Shown here: piece by piece, positions 46,208 through 55,285 of the stretch
How positions within the stretch are numbered: the first letter of the stretch is position 1
How the letters are laid out: each line of letters begins with the position of its first letter
Assembly: GCA_009711615.1 (NCBI GenBank)
Contig: VENI01000005.1
Coordinates: 62,001 to 126,000, forward strand
DNA from: Bacillota bacterium
Lineage (GTDB): Bacteria > Bacillota > Desulfotomaculia > Desulfotomaculales > Desulfohalotomaculaceae
Direction: 5' to 3'
DNA: 64,000 bases
The notes under the pieces: generated by a model
What the model was told of the DNA's origin: nothing
Databases searched by the model: none
What the model saw: only the letters and a program-made list of their open reading frames with translations
Made by a program: the position numbers and the translations under genes

Positions 46208-47551
46208 ATGGCAGAAATAAAGCCTCTACAGGGATACAGATACAATCCAATAAAAGCTAATGATTTAACTAGTGTAACCGCCCCCGCATATGACACCGCA
46301 GACTCGTTAGATTATGAAAAATACTACCATAAACATAAATATAACATTATCCGCCTGGATGCTGGCAAAGAGTACCCTACCGATGATAGCGAAGATAATA
46401 AGTATAGCCGGGCCAAGTTGACATTAAAGGACTGGTTGAATAACAAAGTTTTAATTCCAGAAGAAAAACCGGTGATCTACCGCCACCAGCAAGAATATAC
46501 AGTAAACGGTGAAAAGAGAATCCGCAGAGGTTTTACTTGCCGGGTAAAAATTGAACCCATTGAAAAAGGAACGGTGTTACCCCACCAGCAAACCCTTCCA
46601 GAAGTTACTGAAGACCGCTTACAACTGATCACAGCCTGTAACGCTAATATTACGCCCGTTCTTGGACTTTACAATGATGCAGGGCATAAAATAGAAGAAA
46701 TTTTAGAAAATGCTGTAGAACGGATTCCCGACGTAGACTTTGTAGACGACCAGGGAATAACTCATCGCATGTGGGTTGTTAAGGACGAGGGCACCATTAA
46801 TGAAGTACAGCATAGCATGGAACGGTATAAAATTTTTATTGCTAATGGCCATCATCAGTATGCCGCAGCCTTGAAATATCGCCAGGAACAACGACAAGCT
46901 CTGGGAATTACCAATGAATCAAGTGAAAAGCCCTTTGATTACATAATGATGACGCTGGTAAATTTATATCAACCTGCTATAGAAATTCAACCTATACATA
47001 GACTAGTCAAGGGTATAAAGAAGTTTAATCTTAAAAAAATTATCAACGACATATCAGAAGAATTCGATGTTAAAGAATTTGCAGTGGATCTCAACGGAGG
47101 CAATATTGATGAGTTTTTAAACCAGGCCTATAATCGGGGAGGTTTTGATCGAGGGATGGGTATTGACCATCGCCGGGCCTTTGGAATGTATGCCGGTAAC
47201 GGACAAGGCTTTGTAATAACCTTGGAAAGTGAATCAGCCATGGATAGATTAATGCCCCGGGAAAAATCCTTGGCTTGGCAGGGGCTGGATGTATCAGTAC
47301 TACATACCGCCATCCTGGAAAAAATACTGGGCATCGACGGTGAGAAAGGAAACGGAACCATTGATTATCTTCGGGAGGAAAAAGAAGTTTTAAAAATGGT
47401 AAACAGCAGTGAGTACCAATTGTCTTTTTTTATGAATCCGGTACTATTGGATGAATTCTCCGCAGTGGCCATCGGTGGAGAGAAAATGCCACCCAAAAGC
47501 ACATATTTCCACCCCAAATTAACATCAGGGTTGGTAATTAATAAATTCTAA
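46208..47551 (+). CDS. DUF1015 family protein
   Basis: 447 residues, matching the DUF1015 family of unknown function. Family marks: the N-terminal PLQGYRYNP...VTAPAYDTAD, NIIRLDAGK, VLPHQQTLPE and the His-rich central motif, here FIANGHHQYAAAL where most members have IADGHHRYETAL. The changes D-to-N and R-to-Q in that motif are unusual and might alter metal or phosphate binding. Members are often found near serine/D-3-phosphoglycerate genes, which are not seen here. ATG 46208 has AAGGAG upstream and is followed by a strong terminator. Confidence 0.88.
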   Translation: MAEIKPLQGYRYNPIKANDLTSVTAPAYDTADSLDYEKYYHKHKYNIIRLDAGKEYPTDDSEDNKYSRAKLTLKDWLNNKVLIPEEKPVIYRHQQEYTVNGEKRIRRGFTCRVKIEPIEKGTVLPHQQTLPEVTEDRLQLITACNANITPVLGLYNDAGHKIEEILENAVERIPDVDFVDDQGITHRMWVVKDEGTINEVQHSMERYKIFIANGHHQYAAALKYRQEQRQALGITNESSEKPFDYIMMTLVNLYQPAIEIQPIHRLVKGIKKFNLKKIINDISEEFDVKEFAVDLNGGNIDEFLNQAYNRGGFDRGMGIDHRRAFGMYAGNGQGFVITLESESAMDRLMPREKSLAWQGLDVSVLHTAILEKILGIDGEKGNGTIDYLREEKEVLKMVNSSEYQLSFFMNPVLLDEFSAVAIGGEKMPPKSTYFHPKLTSGLVINKF

Positions 47552-47556
47552 CCTAT

Positions 47557-47585
47557 AGGGCTCAATTTATTGAGCCCTTAACGTT
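47557..47585 (+). terminator. Terminator after DUF1015 gene
   Basis: AGGGCTCAA-TTTA-TTGAGCCCT, a 9-bp perfect stem, followed by TAACGTTTGTTTTTC. Confidence 0.85.
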
Positions 47586-47610
47586 TGTTTTTCTTTTCAT
47601 GACAAAGTAT

Positions 47611-47646
47611 GGCTTAGGTCTGATAAATCAGACCCCTACGAACGTT
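47611..47646. repeat. Small hairpin repeat, copy 2 (GGTCTGAT/ATCAGACC)
   Basis: Same element as 27916–27952, with flanks GGCTTAGG and CCCCTACGAACGT. The stem differs by a C·G to T·A pair exchange, so base-pairing is preserved. An AT-rich tail with ATTCATTTTACATTTTTAATT follows, as at the other copy. Confidence 0.7.
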
Positions 47647-47724
47647 CTAATAAAATTTATTATTAAGCATCATTGTTTATTTTTTACATTATTCATTTTA
47701 CATTTTTAATTTTTCATTAAAGCA

Positions 47725-48909
47725 CTACTTAGCTAACCTTTGTATTCGCTCAGTGGGGCTAACAATATTGGTAATTTTCACACCGAAGTTTTCATTCACA
47801 ACTACCACTTCTCCTTCAGCCACTAACGTGCCGTTAACTAGAATCTCTACTGGTTCATCAGCCAGTGACTCCAATTCCACCACTGAACCTGGGCCGATGT
47901 TAAGAACATCCTTAATGGGTTTCTTAGTGCGTCCCAGTACCACCTGCACTTTTAGAGGAATATCCAGTATTAAGTCCAGATTCCTGGGGGGTTCTACTCC
48001 ACCATAGCTGACAGTAGGTGGTTGATACGAAGCTTGTTGTGTCTGTGGTACCTGCTCAGACTGTTCTTCATTGCCAGATAGTGAGCTAATCAGATCATCT
48101 ACACCGCCCTGATCCAATTCCTCTTCACCAGTATGATCTGTTTGGCTGGGTTGCGGTGTTTCAGCGGGGGTAACCTCAGCATCCGAACTACCCAGATTGC
48201 CCCAAAGTAACGCTGCCTCTTCCTTGGCAGTTTCCACACCCATTATCTGCATAATTTCAGTGTCAACCAAGTCACCGATTTTCATATTAAAAGAGACAAC
48301 TACCACATCTTTATCATCTTTGATTACACTTAAGACATTAGTATTTTCAGCATCAGTCATATCTCTTAATACCGCCGTTTCCGGCGGTGAAATATTTATG
48401 GCCTTATCAAACATCTGGGATAGTGAAGTAGCTGAAGTACCAATCATCATATTCATTGCTTCTGCAGCAGCACTAACTTCCATTTCCGAAAGTTCCTGCT
48501 GCTCAGGCCGACCCTCTCCGCCCATCATCAAGTCGGCAACCAACAGTGCGTCCCGTTCTTGCATCACTAACAGGTTAAACCCATCCAAACCTTCAACGAA
48601 GTCCACTTTAATTATCAGGTATGGGACCGTAAACCTTTCCATCAATTCCTTTGTATTGGCTATAGATACCCGGGGACTAGTGATATTTACCTTTTGGCTC
48701 AGTAATTCCGAAAGAGTAGTCGATGCTGAACCCATTGATATGTTGCCAATTTCCCCCAGGGCATCCTTTTCTTCTGGCTGTAGGGCATCTTGATTCGGCT
48801 CTATTTTAGTCTCCTGTTGGGCATCACCAGGTACATCCCCATCTTCATCCACTTGCGCCTTCATTAGTAGATCTATTTCTTCTTGGTTCAAAAGTTTATC
48901 ATTCGTCAA
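47725..48909 (-). CDS. fliY: Flagellar motor switch phosphatase FliY (CheC-like plus FliN domain)
   Basis: 394 residues. Starts with the FliM-like CheY-binding peptide (LLNQEEIDLL), then a CheC-type phosphatase domain with two D/SxxxExxN sites (DALGEIGN and the AAAEAMN block), a Gln/Pro-rich linker, and a C-terminal SpoA/FliN domain (LDIPLKVQVVLGRTKKP...VNENFGVKITNI). It is part of the C-ring and dephosphorylates CheY-P. TTG 48909 with AGGAGG nine bases upstream gives the family start and overlaps fliM by 11 bases; longer readings are unlikely. Confidence 0.93.
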   Translation of the reverse strand: MTNDKLLNQEEIDLLMKAQVDEDGDVPGDAQQETKIEPNQDALQPEEKDALGEIGNISMGSASTTLSELLSQKVNITSPRVSIANTKELMERFTVPYLIIKVDFVEGLDGFNLLVMQERDALLVADLMMGGEGRPEQQELSEMEVSAAAEAMNMMIGTSATSLSQMFDKAINISPPETAVLRDMTDAENTNVLSVIKDDKDVVVVSFNMKIGDLVDTEIMQIMGVETAKEEAALLWGNLGSSDAEVTPAETPQPSQTDHTGEEELDQGGVDDLISSLSGNEEQSEQVPQTQQASYQPPTVSYGGVEPPRNLDLILDIPLKVQVVLGRTKKPIKDVLNIGPGSVVELESLADEPVEILVNGTLVAEGEVVVVNENFGVKITNIVSPTERIQRLAK

Positions 48910-49894
48910 CTTCCAATGCCTCCTCCGCCAGTGATACAACTTGCACTGCCAATTTATTGCCTATTCGACCTGGTTGTACTTTGAACTTTAACTGGTCCTG
49001 AACGTATAGGTCAAAATCCTGATTCTGCTGCCGGTCCAACAGCATAACATCTCCCACTTGCAGGTCTAAAAAATCCCTAACAGCAATTTCTCCATTCCCC
49101 ACTGCAGCATTCAACTCTACATCAGACATGTTTAACCAGTATTCCACAGCTTTAATATCATCTTCTTCTCTTTCATTAAACATTTGGCTAAACTGGTTAA
49201 CCGAGAATTTAGACAGCACTGGTTCCAGGAAATTATAAGGCAGGCAAATGTTTAATAACCCCCTGTTTTCTTCCCCAACGGTGGTAGAAAAGGTTATTAC
49301 CAGTACAATATCATTTGGGGACAGCATTTGGTGCAGGTGAGGGTTTGTCTCCAAAGATACAATTTCAGGGTTACCTTTGATAATATCTTTCCAGATTACA
49401 GTCAACTGTTCTAATAATTTTTCAATAATTTTATTAGCCACTGAAAGCTCAATTTCAGTTAGTTCGCGTAAATTTTCCGACATTTCTCCAGTCCCCCCCA
49501 ACTGCAAATCAATCAGGGGCATTAAAAAGTGTGGGTTTGTTTCCATCACGGCGTTGCCTTTGTGGTTAGTATATTTAAATACTGTCAGTAATGTGGGACT
49601 TACCACCGAACGGGTAAATTCCTCATATGAAAACTGCCCCACTGAAGCTACTTCAATATTAATATCGGAATGTAAAAAACCGGATAAAAAATTGGTTAAT
49701 AGTCTAGCATAACTTTCATGTAGCACGTGCAGAGTGCGCAAATGTTCCTTAGAAAACTTGTTAGGCCGCCGGAAATCATAGGTTTTGAGCCTCTGCTGTT
49801 CTGTGTCTTGTTCTATTTGCTCTGCTGTAACTTTTCCAGACGTCAAACCGTCCAGAAGCGAATCAATTTCCGATTGAGATAGTACGTCTTTCAC
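48899..49894 (-). CDS. fliM: Flagellar motor switch protein FliM
   Basis: 331 residues: N-terminal CheY-P-binding peptide (VLSQSEIDSLLDGL), the CheC-like middle domain without phosphatase residues (YDFRRPNKFSKEHLRTLH), and the C-terminal SpoA domain (VAVRDFLDLQVGDVMLLDR-type). C-ring component that links FliG to FliN/FliY. GTG 49894 has AAGGGGG upstream. Confidence 0.96.
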   Translation of the reverse strand: MKDVLSQSEIDSLLDGLTSGKVTAEQIEQDTEQQRLKTYDFRRPNKFSKEHLRTLHVLHESYARLLTNFLSGFLHSDINIEVASVGQFSYEEFTRSVVSPTLLTVFKYTNHKGNAVMETNPHFLMPLIDLQLGGTGEMSENLRELTEIELSVANKIIEKLLEQLTVIWKDIIKGNPEIVSLETNPHLHQMLSPNDIVLVITFSTTVGEENRGLLNICLPYNFLEPVLSKFSVNQFSQMFNEREEDDIKAVEYWLNMSDVELNAAVGNGEIAVRDFLDLQVGDVMLLDRQQNQDFDLYVQDQLKFKVQPGRIGNKLAVQVVSLAEEALEVDE

Positions 49895-49924
49895 AGAGTT
49901 TCCCCCTTCCTGCGGCTGCCTAAA

Positions 49925-50290
49925 TTATCTGCTTAACACTCTGTCAATTGCCTGTAGAATCCGATCTTGCTGGAACGGTTTAACTATAAAATCCTTGGCA
50001 CCGGCTTGAATTGCTTCCATCACCATCGATTGCTGACCCATGGCACTGCACATGATGATGCTGGCATTGCCATCCACCTCACGAATTGCTTTAACAGCCT
50101 CAATTCCGTCCATTTCCGGCATGGTAATATCCATAGTTACTAGATCAGGGGAATGCTTTTTGTACAATTCCAATGCCACAGCACCGTTTTCTGCTTCTCC
50201 CACTACTTCAAATCCAGCTTTACTTACAATGTTCTTAATCATCATTCTCATAAAAGATGCATCGTCTACGATAAGAATTTTTTTGCTCAC
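49925..50290 (-). CDS. cheY: Chemotaxis response regulator CheY
   Basis: 121-residue single receiver domain. Acidic pocket Asp9/Asp10, phosphorylation site Asp54 (VTMDITMP), switch Ser82 and Lys104 (FIVKPF) are all present. Between fliM and cheC, so it is the chemotaxis regulator that binds FliM/FliY and is dephosphorylated by CheC and FliY. Confidence 0.96.
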   Translation of the reverse strand: MSKKILIVDDASFMRMMIKNIVSKAGFEVVGEAENGAVALELYKKHSPDLVTMDITMPEMDGIEAVKAIREVDGNASIIMCSAMGQQSMVMEAIQAGAKDFIVKPFQQDRILQAIDRVLSR

Positions 50291-50305
50291 TGCTCTTCCT
50301 CCCGA

Positions 50306-50932
50306 CTAATTCATTGTTAATCCAAGTGCCTCAAAAAGTTTACTTAAGGATTCTTCTTCAGTAATAAGGAAAAAGTGACCCTTAATATGGTCGTGTTCCT
50401 CAAATAAAGCGGTTTCAATCATTAAAATGTTTTCCTCAATATATCCTCCAGCTATTAGCGAGGTACTCAGTACTGCACCCAACATATCTAAGGCAAACAT
50501 GGGCACTGTTGGAACCATGTTTAACTGGGTCATGGTGCCAATAGCATTTAAGAATGAACCTGTTAAAACATTGGCTATTTCTTTGACCACCGATTCACCC
50601 ATTTCGTCCAATTGCTTGGTAGTGCCTTTTTCCATTCCCATCAGCATGTCGGATAGGTTTAAGGCACTTTCATGTTTGAAAACAAATAATATCTGACCCG
50701 GTATATCTCCTTCAATGCGGAGTGTAACACAAGCCACTGTTTCTTCAAGTCCACCAATAACATTCATAGCCTCTTCCATAGACACAAACTTTGTTTCCGG
50801 CACCTGCATATCTATTCGTTTATCCAACATTTGTGCCAAAGAAGTGGCGGCATTGCCTAATCCTATATTTCCAATCTCTTTTAAAACATCCAGGTGCTTA
50901 GCAGACAATTTATTATCATTGGCGTCCCCCAT
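50306..50932 (-). CDS. cheC: CheY-P phosphatase CheC
   Basis: 208 residues with both active-site repeats of the family: DVLKEIGNIGLGNAATSLAQ and SVVKEIANVLTGSFLNA (D/SxxxExxN). CheC dephosphorylates CheY-P and binds CheD, whose gene is two genes away. ATG 50932 has AAGGAG upstream. Confidence 0.95.
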   Translation of the reverse strand: MGDANDNKLSAKHLDVLKEIGNIGLGNAATSLAQMLDKRIDMQVPETKFVSMEEAMNVIGGLEETVACVTLRIEGDIPGQILFVFKHESALNLSDMLMGMEKGTTKQLDEMGESVVKEIANVLTGSFLNAIGTMTQLNMVPTVPMFALDMLGAVLSTSLIAGGYIEENILMIETALFEEHDHIKGHFFLITEEESLSKLFEALGLTMN

Positions 50933-50955
50933 TTAATCAACTCCTTTTCGAGTCA

Positions 50956-51729
50956 TTATTGCCCCACCTTTTTATAGAAGCATGGAGACGTTTTCTGTAG
51001 CCCTAATTCAGCATAATTAAAAATCGTTTCACTACCACCAATAAACAAGTAGCCACCTGTTTTTAGCGACTGCATAAACCTACGATTTACTTTTTCCTGG
51101 GCTTCCTTGGTAAAATATATAGTTACATTTCGGCACAAAATCAAGTCATAACCCTGAGGGTATTTATCCTTTAATAGATCATGCTGTTTAAAACTAACCT
51201 TATTTTTAACCTGTTGGTTTAGCAAATACTTTTGATCTTGTTTAACAAAATATTTATTAAGTCGATTAGCACTGACGTTTTTTACAGCGTCAACATTAAA
51301 CATACCCTCTCTGGCCCGCTGTAAAATTGTTTGATCTAAGTCAGTGGCATCTATCTGATGTGACCGGCCTGATGAAAGTTGGTCTAATAGCAAGGCTACT
51401 GTATACGGTTCAGCACCAATGGAACAAGCAGCACTCCAAATCTTCAGTGTGTTGCTTTTAGCCAGCAGTTCCGGTAGCACTTTTTCTTCTAATACTGTAA
51501 ACATTTTAACATCACGGAAGAACTCAGATACATTTATAGTTAAATAGTCAAGAAATTTGACATATTCACTACGGTCTTTCACAATTAGTTCATATAACTC
51601 ACCAAAGTTTGCAACTTTTTTTCTTACCAGTAGATTGTTTAATCTACGCTCCAGTTGGTTTTCTTTGTAACTGTTTAAATCGAGGCCAAATGTTTTATGT
51701 ACCCGGTTTTTAAATTCTTGAAAGTTCAT
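50956..51729 (-). CDS. cheR: Chemotaxis protein methyltransferase CheR
   Basis: SAM-dependent methylation of glutamates on chemoreceptors, 257 residues. N-terminal helical domain, then LTINVSEFFRD, the SAM motif IWSAACSIGAEPYTVA, and DLILCRNVTIYFTKEAQ. No pentapeptide-binding TPR tail. ATG 51729 has a weak GAGGG upstream. Confidence 0.95.
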   Translation of the reverse strand: MNFQEFKNRVHKTFGLDLNSYKENQLERRLNNLLVRKKVANFGELYELIVKDRSEYVKFLDYLTINVSEFFRDVKMFTVLEEKVLPELLAKSNTLKIWSAACSIGAEPYTVALLLDQLSSGRSHQIDATDLDQTILQRAREGMFNVDAVKNVSANRLNKYFVKQDQKYLLNQQVKNKVSFKQHDLLKDKYPQGYDLILCRNVTIYFTKEAQEKVNRRFMQSLKTGGYLFIGGSETIFNYAELGLQKTSPCFYKKVGQ

Positions 51730-51746
51730 TTTCTATCCCTCATTAA

Positions 51747-52247
51747 TTAGATCTCTTTTAGTGGAGAACCAATGGTGCGAATGGTAACTATGCCATTTTC
51801 CAAGTTTAATATCATTGTTCGTCCACGGTTTCCCCCCACTTCTTCAGCCAAAGTTTTAATCCCCATTGTTTTTAATATTTTGCGGGTGTTTTCGGTATTC
51901 CTTTGACCAATATTTAGTACAAATTTATCATCCATGCCGGAAAACATTTGTGCCCCCCCGGCAAGTTTGGCCTGTAGGCGATTTTTAAGAGCCCCTTTAC
52001 GTTCTAGTTCTCTAATCATCTGTGGTATTCCCAAATCAGCAAACTTTGCGGGCTTGGTAACGTTTTTAAATTGAGTACTGTCAGGTAGCATAATGTGCAA
52101 CAGCCCCCCCACCTTGGTCATAGGATCATACAATGCTATGCCCACACAGGACCCCAAACCTAGTGTGATGATTTTGTTTGGAGATACTGCCACCTTATAA
52201 TCGGCTATGCCAACCTGTATTTCTTTTAACGCTTTTGCCGGTTGCAT
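51747..52247 (-). CDS. cheD: Chemoreceptor glutamine deamidase CheD
   Basis: 166 residues. Predicted catalytic Thr28, Cys34 and His51 keep the spacing known from Thermotoga CheD (ITLGLGSCVGIALYDP and GGLLHIMLP). Deamidates receptor glutamines and activates CheC. ATG 52247 has AAGGAG upstream. No receptor or CheA/CheW gene is in this window. Confidence 0.95.
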   Translation of the reverse strand: MQPAKALKEIQVGIADYKVAVSPNKIITLGLGSCVGIALYDPMTKVGGLLHIMLPDSTQFKNVTKPAKFADLGIPQMIRELERKGALKNRLQAKLAGGAQMFSGMDDKFVLNIGQRNTENTRKILKTMGIKTLAEEVGGNRGRTMILNLENGIVTIRTIGSPLKEI

Positions 52248-52275
52248 TGATGAACTCCTTCACAATTTTTATTTT

Positions 52276-53052
52276 TTACCTACGTAATTGATTGGCGATA
52301 CCCCACATTTCATCTGCTGTTGTAATTGCTTTAGATTGAAAGGAATGCGACTTCTGGGATACAATCATTCTAGCAAATTCATCTGTTAAATCTACATTAG
52401 ACATCTCCAGATGGCTTTGTAATAAAACACCTTTATCTTCTTCAGGAATATTTTCAGTTTTTTCCATTTCTATGCCAGCGGAAAACATATTTTTCCCCAC
52501 CGGTTTCAAGTTACTGGGATTCTCAAAGTACTGTAGTGTGATATTCCCAGCATTCTCCTTTTCCTCTTCATAGGATACTGCAGTTACCGATCCATCTTTT
52601 TCAATAATTATCTCTTTGGTTTCACTGGGTATCTTTACGCCTTTCAGTTGGTATCCTGCAGGAGTTACTAAGTCTCCTTCACTAGATAGCTTAAAAACCC
52701 CTGACCTGGTGTACCTAGTGTTCTCTCCATCAGTCACTTCAAAAAAACCGCGACCGTCTATCGCCACATCCAACTCTCTACCAGTTTCTTTTATATGACC
52801 CTGACTGAAATCTTTTTTATTCTGCATAATCACTCTCATACCGGTGCCAACTGTGGGGACAATATCCGTTTCTGATTGAACCGTTGTACCATTAGCACTC
52901 ATCGCCTGGCGTACAGCATCGGTAAAGTCTGTCTGTGGCTTATCTGCCTTATATCCCGCAGTATTTACATTAGCTACATTATTGCCCACCGTTGCCATTT
53001 GAAGCTGTTGAACCATCAATGATGCTCGGCTAGCTTGAACTGTTTTCAGCAT
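52276..53052 (-). CDS. flgG: Flagellar hook–basal body rod protein (FlhP/FlgG type)
   Basis: 258 residues. The N-terminal rod block (MVQQLQMATVGNNVANVNTAGYK) and the C-terminal helix (SNVDLTDEFARMIVSQKSHS, ending ADEMWGIANQLRR) frame a beta-rich middle (GRGFFEV, TRSGVFKLSSEGDLVT). Firmicutes often carry two such genes next to sigD (flhO, flhP); this is the second. ATG 53052 has GAGGTGG upstream. Confidence 0.88.
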   Translation of the reverse strand: MLKTVQASRASLMVQQLQMATVGNNVANVNTAGYKADKPQTDFTDAVRQAMSANGTTVQSETDIVPTVGTGMRVIMQNKKDFSQGHIKETGRELDVAIDGRGFFEVTDGENTRYTRSGVFKLSSEGDLVTPAGYQLKGVKIPSETKEIIIEKDGSVTAVSYEEEKENAGNITLQYFENPSNLKPVGKNMFSAGIEMEKTENIPEEDKGVLLQSHLEMSNVDLTDEFARMIVSQKSHSFQSKAITTADEMWGIANQLRR

Positions 53053-53078
53053 TGTACCACCTCGCATATCATATTAAT

Positions 53079-53843
53079 TTATCTTAAAGTACCTACTTGG
53101 TTAACCGCTTTATCTAATAACTGATCATACGCTTGAATAATCTTTTGACCAGCTTGGTATTGTCTCATCACCTGAATGATTTTAGTCATTTCAGTAGTAA
53201 CATCTACATTAGACTTTTCTATAAAGCCCTGGTTTACCGTTGAATCCATTTCACTCTTTATCACCGCGTCATCAGTAGCAGAGAAATACTTTTCTCCTTC
53301 TTTTTCTAAATACTTGGTATCCTCAAACTCAACTAGACGTATTTTATCAATTTCATTATTATCAACTAGTACTGTACCATCTTGTTTTACCAAAAACTCC
53401 TCACTGCCAACCTCAATTGGACCAGACTCACCCAACAGTTTATCCCCACGGGAATTCACCAGGTAGCCATCATTATCTAAATAAAAAGAACAATCTCGGC
53501 TATATGATTCACGTTCTCCATCTTCAGAATCAACCTGCATTACAAAAAAACCTTCACCATTAATGGCAATGTCGGTGTATCTATCGGTTTTTACTAAGTC
53601 ACCTTGATGCATATCTATATTAACTTGCGAAACTGCAGTACCCATGTGGCTAGCACCCACTGGTTTAACACCTTCTGTAAAAGGTGATTGCATACCTATC
53701 ATCACTTGCTGAAAACTCTTAGCAATTACCTGTTCCCGCTTATAACCCTTACTTTCCACGTTTGCAAGATTGTTAGTAGTAACATTTAGCTTGGCCTGCT
53801 GTACGCCCATACCACTAAGGGTAGTATAAATGCCTCTAAACAT
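53079..53843 (-). CDS. flgF: Flagellar hook–basal body rod protein (FlhO/FlgF type)
   Basis: 254 residues, with MFRGIYTTLSGMGVQQAKL and NNLANVESKGYKRE at the N-terminus, GEGFFVMQV in the middle and the helix SNVDVTTEMTKIIQVMRQYQ at the end. It lies directly after the sigma factor gene. FlgF/FlgG/FlhO naming is uncertain because these paralogs are alike. Confidence 0.86.
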   Translation of the reverse strand: MFRGIYTTLSGMGVQQAKLNVTTNNLANVESKGYKREQVIAKSFQQVMIGMQSPFTEGVKPVGASHMGTAVSQVNIDMHQGDLVKTDRYTDIAINGEGFFVMQVDSEDGERESYSRDCSFYLDNDGYLVNSRGDKLLGESGPIEVGSEEFLVKQDGTVLVDNNEIDKIRLVEFEDTKYLEKEGEKYFSATDDAVIKSEMDSTVNQGFIEKSNVDVTTEMTKIIQVMRQYQAGQKIIQAYDQLLDKAVNQVGTLR

Positions 53844-53855
53844 TCTTTCACCACC

Positions 53856-54605
53856 TTATTTTAACATTTGCTGAATCATTTCCCTTAGTTTTTTTATCGC
53901 TTTGCTGTGCAGTTGACATACCCTGGATTCCGATACTTCCATAACTGCACCTATTTCCTTTAATGTCAGCTCTTCTTTATAATAAAGGGAAAGCACTAAC
54001 TTATCCCTATCCCTTAGTTTTTCAATTGCTTGTGCCAGCAGTACCTTATCCTCCTGCTCACTGATAAAGTCCAACGGGTTGGGGCTGTTTATATCCTCCA
54101 CCATATCACCACGCCGGGAGACATCTCCATCTTTCCCATAGATATCCTCATCAAGTGATTGCATTTGCACTGCGTTGGACTGATTTGTTATCTGCCTTAA
54201 TTCATCCAAAGACATACCAGCAGACCTAGCCAATAACTCTTCAGTAACAGCTTGGCCATCTTGTTCCAACTTTTCCCGGGTTAACTTAACAGCTTGGTGC
54301 TTCTGCCAAATGGTTCGCGGCACCCAGTTTTGACGACGCAGTTCATCTATCATGGCACCCCTGACACGTTGGTAAGCAAATGTTTCAAAGTTAACGCCCA
54401 CGGAGGGGTCAAACTTATCAACTGCCTCCATCAAACCCAGTACACCACAGCTTTCTAGGTCATCCTGTTGCATAAAATGCGGTATCTTAACTGCCAATCT
54501 ACCGGCAATGTTCTTAACCAATGGCAGATAACGCAAAATTAATTTTTCTTTTTTTTCTTCACTCTTCTGGCCCAGATAATCTTCCCAAAGTTTATCCAGT
54601 TTCAT
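53856..54605 (-). CDS. sigD: RNA polymerase sigma factor for flagellar operons (SigD/FliA)
   Basis: 249 residues, sigma-28 type: region 2 (LESCGVLGLMEAVDKFDP, FETFAYQRVRGAMIDELR), region 3 (LTREKLEQDGQ...AGMSLDELRQ), region 4 with helix-turn-helix (LTLKEIGAVMEVSESRVCQLH). It should drive late flagellin and chemotaxis genes outside this window. The start is ATG 54605 with a GGAAGTG-type site; 15 bases from the PilZ gene. Confidence 0.95.
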   Translation of the reverse strand: MKLDKLWEDYLGQKSEEKKEKLILRYLPLVKNIAGRLAVKIPHFMQQDDLESCGVLGLMEAVDKFDPSVGVNFETFAYQRVRGAMIDELRRQNWVPRTIWQKHQAVKLTREKLEQDGQAVTEELLARSAGMSLDELRQITNQSNAVQMQSLDEDIYGKDGDVSRRGDMVEDINSPNPLDFISEQEDKVLLAQAIEKLRDRDKLVLSLYYKEELTLKEIGAVMEVSESRVCQLHSKAIKKLREMIQQMLK

Positions 54606-54620
54606 GGCCTCACTTCCAAC

Positions 54621-55274
54621 TCATCGTTTACGCAGTTGTTCCATCTGCTTTTCAAAGACAAAGGAGCATATTTTATCCTCTGTTCCCTGGTTAATATCCA
54701 CAAATTGTAGCCCCGAATGATAAACACCACTCTCTTCACCGGCTAGGGTGCAACGAACCACCTGAGCCTTCAATTTCATCTGTAGTTCTTGTTTTTTGGT
54801 GGTTAATATAAAGTATATATCTATCACTGCATCTTCTTTTAGCTTATCTTTCGTGGCCAGTTTCATGCCGCCACCGCTTATATCAACTGCTATTCCTTTT
54901 TGATTTTCTTTAGAATCCGGAGATAAAAATTCCACGTCCAGCGTGATGGGTATCCGTACAAAATTTCTTAACTGAATTCTCTTAATGTCATCAACACTCG
55001 GTTCGTTAAATTTATACAATCGCAGCACTTCAGTTTCCTGGTGTGTTCCTAAAAATGTGCTAGTAAATACAAAGGCTGCGTTCTGTGCTATGTATTTAAG
55101 TGTGGCCATTTCATTGTGCATTAGTACCAAGGGCGTTTCTCCCCTATACGGCACGGTTATGTATATAACATTATCTTTTATGTTTTGTATCTTTGAAAAA
55201 TATTCTTTCCCACTACCATCAGTATTTTTCACAACACTTACTTTCTGACCGATCCTATATTGCTCAATGCTCAT
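54621..55274 (-). CDS. PilZ-domain c-di-GMP receptor, flagellar brake YcgR/YpfA type
   Basis: 217 residues: N-terminal YcgR_2/PilZN domain (1–95), then PilZ with the c-di-GMP-binding residues Arg103 and Arg107 (LRNFVRIP) and DISGGGM starting at Asp131. Expected to slow or stop the motor when c-di-GMP is high. Its place between flhG and sigD supports a motility role. Confidence 0.9.
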   Translation of the reverse strand: MSIEQYRIGQKVSVVKNTDGSGKEYFSKIQNIKDNVIYITVPYRGETPLVLMHNEMATLKYIAQNAAFVFTSTFLGTHQETEVLRLYKFNEPSVDDIKRIQLRNFVRIPITLDVEFLSPDSKENQKGIAVDISGGGMKLATKDKLKEDAVIDIYFILTTKKQELQMKLKAQVVRCTLAGEESGVYHSGLQFVDINQGTEDKICSFVFEKQMEQLRKR

Positions 55275-55285
55275 TAACTAACCCC

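Noticed and set aside
48197-48793. A 198-residue plus-strand frame opposite fliY
   Set aside because: Antisense shadow of a conserved gene; the composition follows from the opposite-strand codons.
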